This document shows positions 6,055-11,636 of a stretch of DNA of 11,653 nucleotides, piece after piece. The notes beneath the pieces are model-generated. The model was not told the DNA's origin and made no database searches. It saw only the letters and a list, made by a program, of their open reading frames with translations. Position numbers and translations under genes: made by a program. Each line of letters starts with the position of its first letter. Within the stretch, counting starts at the first letter, position 1. The stretch is from Candidatus Shapirobacteria bacterium (GTDB lineage: Bacteria > Patescibacteriota > Microgenomatia > UBA12405). The DNA lies in the NCBI GenBank assembly GCA_009885205.1, contig VFLE01000157.1, positions 1 to 11,653 on the forward strand, in the 5' to 3' direction.

Positions 6055-6063
6055 TGCTATAAT
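6055..6063 (+). promoter_or_regulatory. Extended -10 promoter of the tRNA locus
   Basis: TGcTATAAT is a perfect extended -10. TTATAC 17 bp upstream is a poor -35, which extended -10 promoters tolerate. Transcription would start near 6070, just before the partial tRNA copy, and read through to tRNA-Pro and probably tRNA-Arg. Confidence 0.65.
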
Positions 6064-6073
6064 CTAACTTATT

Positions 6074-6120
6074 CAGGGATTGGCGCAATTCCTGCCTGCC
6101 GGCAGGCAGGGGCTAGCGCG
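6074..6120 (+). pseudogene. Duplicated 5' part of tRNA-Pro, interrupted by a 20-bp palindrome
   Basis: Bases 6074-6090 and 6111-6120 together repeat the first 27 bases of the intact tRNA (6138-6164) without mismatch: acceptor strand, D-arm and base 26. The palindrome lies exactly in the D-loop between AATT and GGCT. The similarity ends at 6120, and the intact gene starts 17 bp later. Confidence 0.92.
6091..6110. repeat. 20-bp perfect palindrome (copy 2)
   Basis: It is identical to 599-618. The adjacent intact tRNA serves as an empty-site control and shows that exactly 20 bp were added, with no target duplication. Confidence 0.92.
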
Positions 6121-6137
6121 ATACAATACATTAACAA

Positions 6138-6211
6138 CAGGGATTGGCGCAATTGGCTAGCGCGCACGGTTCGGAACCGTGAGGCTGATGGTTCGAATCC
6201 ATTATCCCTGA
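6138..6211 (+). tRNA. tRNA-Pro (anticodon CGG)
   Basis: The cloverleaf folds in full: acceptor CAGGGAT/ATCCCTG, D-stem GCGC/GCGC with GG in the loop, anticodon stem CACGG/CCGTG with loop TTCGGAA (anticodon CGG), variable loop AGGCT, T-stem GATGG/CCATT with loop TTCGAAT, and discriminator A. It is 74 bases long with no encoded CCA, so the tail must be added enzymatically. Confidence 0.93.
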
Positions 6212-6273
6212 CTTTAAAATTTATATTTTAAAAAAAATTTTTAAATTTTAAATTAAAAATTAGTTTTTTCTTT

Positions 6274-6345
6274 GTCCTCATAGTTCAATGGATAGAACGA
6301 GGGTTTCCTAAACCCTAAATCCAGGTCCGATTCCTGGTGAGGATA
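6274..6345 (+). tRNA. tRNA-Arg (anticodon CCU)
   Basis: Acceptor GTCCTCA/TGAGGAT (with a G-U first pair), D-stem GTTC/GAAC, anticodon stem AGGGT/ACCCT with loop TTCCTAA (anticodon CCT), variable loop AAAT, T-stem CCAGG/CCTGG, discriminator A. It is 72 bases long with no encoded CCA. The 62 bp between the two tRNAs are almost pure A and T; no separate promoter is clear, so co-transcription with tRNA-Pro is likely. Confidence 0.94.
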
Positions 6346-6775
6346 CAAAATTACCGCAATATTCTAATATATAAATCATCCATAAACCGCATTTTATAAT
6401 CTATATTCCGTAATTTCCCCGCACATATTTTAATGTTAAACAACTTCCCATTATTAATCGTACTTTTACAAAAATCAACAATAATTAATATACAAAATAA
6501 TACTTTATATATCACTAACTCCGCAAAACTAATTTTTGACAAAAATATTTCTCAAAATCATTTTTCAAAATCTGATCAATCAATACCTATAAACAACCTA
6601 TTATTTCACTCCAAATCATCAAACTACATCACTATACAATAGACCAAAATACATCAACCAAAATTATCTTTTATTTCTTATCCCTTACTTAAAAAGTATT
6701 TTCTGTGATTTAAAAATTTATTTTTTATCCTAAATGTCTGTACAAACCACCTGTCATTACTACTTAGCAGAGATA
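6346..6775. other. AT-rich gene-free gap between tRNA-Arg and leuS
   Basis: These 430 bp contain no recognisable gene, repeat or terminator hairpin. An ATG-initiated frame at 6433-6642 (+, 69 codons) is low-complexity (Asn, Ile, Ser, Leu), lacks a promoter or ribosome site at the start and shows no family motif. The plus strand is strikingly poor in G. Confidence 0.6.
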
Positions 6776-9406
6776 TTAAACTACTGCCAAATTAACCATC
6801 TTGCCTTCAACATAGATCTCTTTCACAATCGTTTTTCCCTCTAACCACTTTTTAATATTTGGCAATTGCTTTGCCATTTCAATTATTTCGTTTTGATGTT
6901 TGAAGTTTGCCTGCCCGCCGTGGAGGGAAGTTTGAAGTTTTAATTGATCCCTTACCTTACCATTAATAGCTATTGGTATCGTCATGTTTTCCTCAATTAA
7001 GTATTTCTCCTCCACCCCCGGCCATGACTCACTATGTACTGAAACATATCTTGAATCTATTTCTTCTAGATGATTTTCTTTCTTATATATATAGCTCCAT
7101 AGCTCCTCTGCTGTATATGGAGCAAAAGGTGCCAGCATCTTCACAATTTTCTTAATATTATCCCGACTCAACACCATCAACCACCTATGGCCAACATTCA
7201 AAGGAATAACACTCTCATCAATTCTTATTTTATGTAATTCATTTAGCAACTCCATCAAAGAAGCGATAGCGGTGTTATATCCAAATTCTTCTATATCTTT
7301 TGATACTTTTGCAATAGTTTTATTTAACAATACAATTGCTTCGGGATATTTATCTTCAGTCGACAAAGCCAAAATAGATAGTTTTGCTTCATTGTCCAAA
7401 TATTCTAATGCAATATTAAATTTTGACAAAAATCTCTTCACTCCCATCAGTGTATTTTCATTCCAAGACATAGTTCCCTCAAATGGTCCCATAAACATCA
7501 TATACATCCGCACCACATCAACTCCATGTTTATCAGCCACTGACTCGGGTACAATTACATTACCCCTCGACTTACTCATTCTCTGATTGTCTGGCCCCAA
7601 GATTACCCCGTGCGACGTCCTCATTTTATACGGCTCAGGTAATCCTTTAGGAAAAAGTCCTTGATCATATAAAAATTGATATATAAACCGTGAATATAGT
7701 AAATGCAAAGTATTATGCTCATCTCCACCGATATAAACATCAACTGGTCCCCAATATTTTAGTAGATCAAAATCTATCAACTTATCTTTGTTAAATGGAT
7801 CAATATATCTCAAAAAATACCAATCCGAACCGGCCCAATTTGGCATCGTATCTGTTTCTCGTTTAGCATCAGATCCACAATTAGGACACTGACAATTCAC
7901 AAATTCCGGTATACGTGACAATGGACTTAGTCCATCATCCGTCGGTTCATAAGCCTCTACCTCTGGTAAAACCAAAGGCAATTGATCTTCAGGCACAGTA
8001 AACCAACCATAGTATTTCTTTTTTTCTTCTTCGTTTTGATGTTTGATGTTTGAATTTTGAAGTTTATGATTTTTTGCACATTCTTCACAAAAAATCATTG
8101 GTATCGGTTCTCCCCAATAATGTTGTCTGCTAAATATCCAATCACGTAAATGATAACTATTTGTTCCTTCTCCAATCCCTTCACTCTTAATCCATTCGAT
8201 TGCCTTTTTTATTGCCTCATTTTTATTTAACCCATTCCATAACGGGCTATTAATAATTTTTTCATCATCATAAACATTAATAATTGGCAAATTATATTTG
8301 ACAGCAAATTCTTTATCTCTATCATCATGAGCTGGCACCGACATAATCGCTCCCGTTCCATAACTTGCCAATACAAAATCAGATATCCAAATTGGGATTT
8401 CTTTATTATTTACTGGGTTAACCGCATACAATCCCGAAAATACCCCTATTTTATCTTTGTTTAAATCTGTCCTCTCCATTTCACTTTTCTTTCTTGTTTC
8501 AATCAAATATTTTTTTATTTCTTCATTACTCTTTGCCAATTCTAAAGATAAATCATGTTCTGGCGAAATCACCATAAACGTTGCTCCATATAAAGTATCT
8601 GGACGAGTTGTAAATATTTCTAAATACTTCGTAGAGACGTGATTAATCACGTCTCTACTAGAAATTTCAAATTTTATCTTCGCCCCCTCACTTTTTCCAA
8701 TCCAATTAATCTGAGCTGTTTTAACTTTATCAATAAAATCCGTGTCTTTTAATCCATCCACCAACCGATCCGCATAATCAGTAATCTTCACTACCCACTG
8801 CGAAATATTTCTCCGACTAACCTCGGCATGGCACCTTTCACATTTTCCATCAATAACTTCCTCGTTGGCTAGTCCTGTTTTACACGAAGGACACCAATTA
8901 ATCGGCATTTCTTTTTTGTATGCCAGTCCCGCCTCAAATAATTTAATAAAAATCCATTGTGTCCACTTATAATAATCAGGGTCAGTCGTATTTACCTCAC
9001 GACTCCAATCAAACGAAAAAGCCAATTTTTTCATTTGTGACCTAAACATATCAGTATTTTCCTTGGTCACCTCCTGTGGTTTTCGCTTCATTTTAATCGC
9101 ATAATTTTCTGTTGGCAATCCAAAAGCATCCCAACCCATGGGGAAAAGTACATTATACCCCTGCATTCGTTTAAACCTAGCATAAATATCTCCACCCGTA
9201 AACGAAAAAGCATGACCCACATGCAACCCCGAACCCGACGGATAGGGAAATTCATTTAACACATACATTTTTGGTTTTGTACGGGCGGATCCCTGTATCC
9301 GCCCTAGGTCGATATGGGAATCGACCCCTACATCATCCGCCTTATACAAATTTTTATTTTCATCCCAAATTTTCTGCCACTTACCCTCTATTTCTTTAAA
9401 ATCCAT
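6776..9406 (-). CDS. leuS: Leucyl-tRNA synthetase
   Basis: Class I synthetase that charges tRNA-Leu. Seen in order: HIGH-type signature PYPSGSGLHVGH (54-65); zinc knuckle CPSC...CERC (172-192); editing domain with TTRPDTLYGATF (266-277) and GTGAIMSVPAHDDRDKEFA (350-368); second Cys set CEEC (440-443) and CQCPNC (505-510); WAGSDWYFLRY; GGDEHNTLHLLYSRF; KMSKS loop as RMSKS (609-613); anticodon-binding helices; C-terminal INGKVRDQ. At 876 residues it is longer than usual because four repeat-encoded segments are inserted: about 27-43, 249-260, 448-458 and 823-839. None breaks the frame or a motif, so it should be active. ATG at 9404-9406 begins MDFKEIEGKWQKIW, a normal N-terminus. Confidence 0.97.
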   Translation of the reverse strand: MDFKEIEGKWQKIWDENKNLYKADDVGVDSHIDLGRIQGSARTKPKMYVLNEFPYPSGSGLHVGHAFSFTGGDIYARFKRMQGYNVLFPMGWDAFGLPTENYAIKMKRKPQEVTKENTDMFRSQMKKLAFSFDWSREVNTTDPDYYKWTQWIFIKLFEAGLAYKKEMPINWCPSCKTGLANEEVIDGKCERCHAEVSRRNISQWVVKITDYADRLVDGLKDTDFIDKVKTAQINWIGKSEGAKIKFEISSRDVINHVSTKYLEIFTTRPDTLYGATFMVISPEHDLSLELAKSNEEIKKYLIETRKKSEMERTDLNKDKIGVFSGLYAVNPVNNKEIPIWISDFVLASYGTGAIMSVPAHDDRDKEFAVKYNLPIINVYDDEKIINSPLWNGLNKNEAIKKAIEWIKSEGIGEGTNSYHLRDWIFSRQHYWGEPIPMIFCEECAKNHKLQNSNIKHQNEEEKKKYYGWFTVPEDQLPLVLPEVEAYEPTDDGLSPLSRIPEFVNCQCPNCGSDAKRETDTMPNWAGSDWYFLRYIDPFNKDKLIDFDLLKYWGPVDVYIGGDEHNTLHLLYSRFIYQFLYDQGLFPKGLPEPYKMRTSHGVILGPDNQRMSKSRGNVIVPESVADKHGVDVVRMYMMFMGPFEGTMSWNENTLMGVKRFLSKFNIALEYLDNEAKLSILALSTEDKYPEAIVLLNKTIAKVSKDIEEFGYNTAIASLMELLNELHKIRIDESVIPLNVGHRWLMVLSRDNIKKIVKMLAPFAPYTAEELWSYIYKKENHLEEIDSRYVSVHSESWPGVEEKYLIEENMTIPIAINGKVRDQLKLQTSLHGGQANFKHQNEIIEMAKQLPNIKKWLEGKTIVKEIYVEGKMVNLAVV
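6891..6942 (-). repeat. Composite heptad-hairpin repeat in leuS
   Basis: It matches tagA 2812-2863 at 48 of 52 positions. The core hairpin is CCCGCC-GT-GGAGGG. It is translated as KLQTSLHGGQANFKHQN in the C-terminal domain, just after INGKVRDQ. Confidence 0.9.
8033..8066 (-). repeat. Heptad repeat in leuS
   Basis: The first 26 bases are identical to ruvC 1095-1120. It is translated as KLQNSNIKHQN between the Cys motif CEEC and the conserved VPEDQLPLVLP. Confidence 0.87.
8631..8658. repeat. 28-bp perfect palindrome in the leuS editing domain
   Basis: GTAGAGACGTGATT is followed directly by its exact reverse complement, so GTAG stands at the 5' end of both strands. It is read in frame as SSRDVINHVST, immediately before KYLEIFTTRPDT. 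Confidence 0.92.
9279..9331. repeat. Two adjacent REP-like palindromes in leuS N-terminus
   Basis: GGGCGGAT/ATCCGCCC (9283-9290 and 9297-9304) and GGTCGAT/ATCGACC (9307-9313 and 9320-9326) lie back to back, framed by GTAC on the plus strand and GTAGG on the minus strand. They are translated as VGVDSHIDLGRIQGSART between YKADD and KPKMYVLNEFPYPSG. Confidence 0.9.
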
Positions 9407-9447
9407 ATTTGTATTTTATATCAAAACCGACTCTGTTACACTATATA
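9407..9447. promoter_or_regulatory. Divergent leuS / receiver-gene promoter region
   Basis: On the minus strand TAAAAT (9413-9418) ends 6 bases before the leuS ATG. On the plus strand the extended -10 TGtTACACT (9434-9442) ends 5 bases before ATG 9448. Neither gene has a Shine-Dalgarno in this 41-bp space. Confidence 0.45.
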
Positions 9448-9828
9448 ATGCAAAACAAAATATTAATTATCGAAGACGATCCTTTTTCTGCCAATCTTTA
9501 CAAACATCATTTCGATCAAGCTGGTTATATTTCTCAAATCGCCATCAATGGCCGCATCGCCCTCGACTTACTCGATTCATTCCACCCCGATTTAATAATT
9601 TTAGATTTAATTCTCCCTAAAATTAACGGCTTTACTCTTCTCCATTTCTTTAAAAAAATTCCTGTTATTATTGTCTCTAATCTCGAGCATGAAGAAATTG
9701 CCGGTGTCAAACTGTTTATTACCAAAGAATCACTCGACTATCAAAAACTTTTAACCAAAATAAAAGAATTACTCCATCACCACACTCCCATTCTCATCAG
9801 TTCTCACCACACTCGTTCCCACTCCTAA
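9448..9828 (+). CDS. Stand-alone receiver (CheY-like) response regulator
   Basis: A 126-residue receiver domain without an output domain. Seen: acidic pocket IIEDD (Asp10, Asp11), phospho-acceptor Asp53 in LIILDLILPKINGF, the switch Ser77 in VIIVSNL, and Lys93 in FITKES. The alpha4-beta5 region (LEHEEIAGVKLF) is about ten residues shorter than in typical relatives, where LGAxDYLxK occurs. ATG 9448 starts MQNKILIIEDD, directly at the first beta strand; an in-frame TTG at 9409 would add 13 residues without homology. The last 60 bp lie antisense to the ComEC metallo-beta-lactamase gene and encode a His/Ser-rich tail. No kinase gene is nearby, so its partner is unknown. Confidence 0.85.
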   Translation: MQNKILIIEDDPFSANLYKHHFDQAGYISQIAINGRIALDLLDSFHPDLIILDLILPKINGFTLLHFFKKIPVIIVSNLEHEEIAGVKLFITKESLDYQKLLTKIKELLHHHTPILISSHHTRSHS

Positions 9829-10482
9829 AACTCTTCCTAAAACTTCTGGAGCCGGATGGCCATAATTATTTTTCCCCACCGACACCACCGCAAAATTAGC
9901 ATTTACTTTTTGCAACCATTCTTGAGAGCTACTTGTTTTTGACCCATGATGTGACAATTTAACTACATCAATTGGTCTATTTACTCTATCAATAATACTT
10001 TTTTCTACCAATTCATCAATGTCTCCGGTAAACAAGACATTTTTATTTTCATAATTTAATATTCCTACTATTGAATCATTGTCTCGTGGCAACAATCCCA
10101 CCTCAGGATAAATCACTTCAAATTTAAAATCTTGCCCTACCACTACATCACCCTCAAACAAATCCCCTAGCCCCACAATTTTCCCAATATTATAATATTT
10201 TTTTAAATTTTCCAGTCCTCCACTGTGATCACTATCCATATGTGACAACAATATTATCTCCAATTTTTTATCCCCTAACGGTAAATTTTCATCCAAACAT
10301 TTTTCTACATTACCCTTAACTGGCCCGGTATCAATTAACATTTGAAAATAACCTGATGTCACCAAGGCCGCATCCCCCTGCCCCACGTTACAAAAAATAA
10401 CTTTAACACTGTTGCTCGGAACAACCATCAACCACCCCCAAGCCAAATAAATTAAACCTAATAAAAAATATTTTTTATACAC
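9769..10482 (-). CDS. ComEC C-terminal metallo-beta-lactamase domain, separate ORF
   Basis: This 237-residue protein matches the extracellular MBL domain normally fused to the C-terminus of ComEC, thought to degrade one strand of incoming DNA. Seen: a membrane segment (6-20), FCNVGQGDAALV (30-41), LIDTGP (49-54), the metal-binding HMDSDH (81-86), DNDSIVGIL (134-142), LFTGD (150-154), KLSHHGSKTSSSQEWL (175-190), NNYGHPAPEVLGRV (205-218) and RTDENGSV. The start is GTG 10480-10482, which overlaps the stop of the upstream ComEC frame by 8 bp, suggesting translational coupling, or a frameshift in the AAAA run just before it. The 3' end overlaps the receiver gene by 60 bp. Confidence 0.87.
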   Translation of the reverse strand: MYKKYFLLGLIYLAWGWLMVVPSNSVKVIFCNVGQGDAALVTSGYFQMLIDTGPVKGNVEKCLDENLPLGDKKLEIILLSHMDSDHSGGLENLKKYYNIGKIVGLGDLFEGDVVVGQDFKFEVIYPEVGLLPRDNDSIVGILNYENKNVLFTGDIDELVEKSIIDRVNRPIDVVKLSHHGSKTSSSQEWLQKVNANFAVVSVGKNNYGHPAPEVLGRVLGVGTSVVRTDENGSVVME

Positions 10483-11287
10483 TTTTCTTTCTCATATAAT
10501 AACCAATCAGCATTAAATAACCACCCACCATCATCCACCAATTAAAACTAATTTTTAGCAAAACCCAGTCAGGCGCCGATAAAACCTCGACTACTTTTTG
10601 GACATAAACCAACAGTGGATACAACAGCCACAACACTGGTCTAAAAATAATTCCTACAAACCCCAACACTGTAATCGTCTCTACCAAAAATAAAGTCATC
10701 AAATTTGATATTGGTGCAATCAAACTTAGACTCCCAAACTTCCACGCCAAGATTGGCAATAGATATAAATTTACCCTCAACGTCGTTTTTATCACCCCTT
10801 CATCTGGGTTTTGCGACACCGCTATAAATGCCAAAAACGACATCCAAAAACTAACCGACCCCAACACTCGATAATCTGCCACCACCATTATCAATACCAC
10901 CAAAATCAACATTCGCCCCAAATTTGTTTTTCTCCCCAAAAATTGACCCAGATACATTACCGTCACCATCACCACCGCCCGCACCGCCGGTATTTGCCAA
11001 CCAACCAAACTGACATAAAACCACCCCATCATAATTCCCAAAAATATTGCTCGTTTCCGCCCTATCCACGTGGCTAACAGTTCTATTAACCCTTTTACCA
11101 CAATCATTAAATTTGACCCTGACACTACTAATATATGTATCAATCCCGTCGCTACCATTTGATTATAAAATTCTTTTGATATCCCCGACACATCTCCCAA
11201 CAACATGGCTACTAACATCGACGCCTGGGAATTTGGCAAATACTTTAAAAAAATTTCACCAATCAATTTTGTCTTTAAGCTTATCAT
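10475..11287 (-). CDS. comEC: ComEC competence membrane-channel domain
   Basis: ComEC forms the inner-membrane pore for single-stranded DNA in natural transformation. Seen: ASMLVAMLLGDVSGIS, the hallmark ATGLIHILVVSGSNLMIV, VGWQIPAVRAVVMVTVMYLG, VLGSVSFWMSFLAFIAV, APISNLMTLFLVETITVLGF, and about eight hydrophobic helices. It is 270 residues, lacking both the usual N-terminal OB-like (DUF4131) region and the C-terminal MBL domain, which is the next ORF. ATG 11285-11287 is chosen; TTG 11300-11302 in frame would add five residues. The start lies inside comEA (32-bp overlap). The last helix ends YYMRKKSV, and one base fewer in the AAAA run would fuse it to the MBL frame. Confidence 0.87.
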   Translation of the reverse strand: MISLKTKLIGEIFLKYLPNSQASMLVAMLLGDVSGISKEFYNQMVATGLIHILVVSGSNLMIVVKGLIELLATWIGRKRAIFLGIMMGWFYVSLVGWQIPAVRAVVMVTVMYLGQFLGRKTNLGRMLILVVLIMVVADYRVLGSVSFWMSFLAFIAVSQNPDEGVIKTTLRVNLYLLPILAWKFGSLSLIAPISNLMTLFLVETITVLGFVGIIFRPVLWLLYPLLVYVQKVVEVLSAPDWVLLKISFNWWMMVGGYLMLIGYYMRKKSV

Positions 11288-11636
11288 AGGTCTTGTCCCC
11301 AATCCCCGATACCTCTTTTAACTGCTCTTTGTTTTTAAATTGGCCCACACTATTTCGATAATCAATAATTCTTTGAGCCATCACCTCGCCTATTGCTGGT
11401 AAATCCACCAATTGTCTAATCGTTGCCGTATTTATATTTATCTTTCCGGTTACTTTTTGTTCTGCCTTAACTATTGCCACCTCTTTTTCTTTTAAATTAT
11501 CCGCCAATTTAACCCGTAGCCCTACAATCATCAAAACCACTCCTATCAAAATAATTACATCTCCCCATTGTACGGGCGGAATCCTATTTCCGCCCTTTAT
11601 TTTTATATTGGGCATCTTTATTTTTATATTGGGCAT
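11256..11636 (-). CDS. comEA: ComEA-like helix-hairpin-helix DNA-binding protein (N-terminus uncertain)
   Basis: ComEA is the membrane-anchored receptor that binds incoming double-stranded DNA and hands it to ComEC. Seen: one membrane helix (residues 27-44, VIILIGVVLMIVGLRV), a charged linker (45-63), and tandem HhH motifs beginning with ININTAT (66-72): LPAIGEVMAQRII (79-91) and VSGIGDKTYDKL (109-120). The N-terminus is unusual: MPNIKIK is repeated, encoded by a 21-bp tandem repeat, and the frame stays open through the window edge, so the real start may lie outside or at Met 11615. NRIPPVQ, next to the membrane, is encoded by a REP-like palindrome. It is first in the comEA-comEC-MBL overlapping operon. 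Confidence 0.87.
   Translation of the reverse strand: MPNIKIKMPNIKIKGGNRIPPVQWGDVIILIGVVLMIVGLRVKLADNLKEKEVAIVKAEQKVTGKININTATIRQLVDLPAIGEVMAQRIIDYRNSVGQFKNKEQLKEVSGIGDKTYDKLKDKIDW
11570..11595 (+). repeat. REP-like palindrome inside comEA
   Basis: GTAC (11570-11573) is followed by GGGCGGAA (11574-11581) pairing with TTCCGCCC (11588-11595) across a 6-base loop. It has the same arm family as 329-350 and 9283-9304, and is translated as GGNRIPPVQ. Confidence 0.85.

Noticed and set aside
6212..6273. A terminator between the two tRNA genes
   Set aside because: The sequence can fold only as an A/T stem with no GC content and no defined U tract after a stem.
6351..6542. A 63-codon minus-strand frame as a gene
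   Set aside because: It starts with TTG, has no promoter pattern or recognisable motif, and lies opposite the other doubtful frame.
6433..6642. A 69-codon plus-strand frame as a gene
   Set aside because: It is low-complexity, has no family motif and no start-proximal -10 box or ribosome site; long frames are easier by chance in this G-poor strand.
9409..9447. TTG start adding 13 residues to the receiver protein
   Set aside because: The receiver fold begins at KILIIEDD just after ATG 9448; the extra residues have no counterpart and overlap the promoter region.
10811..11077. A His-rich plus-strand frame opposite comEC
   Set aside because: Its His, Pro and Gln content reflects reading the antisense of Val/Gly/Trp-rich membrane codons; comEC motifs are intact on the other strand.
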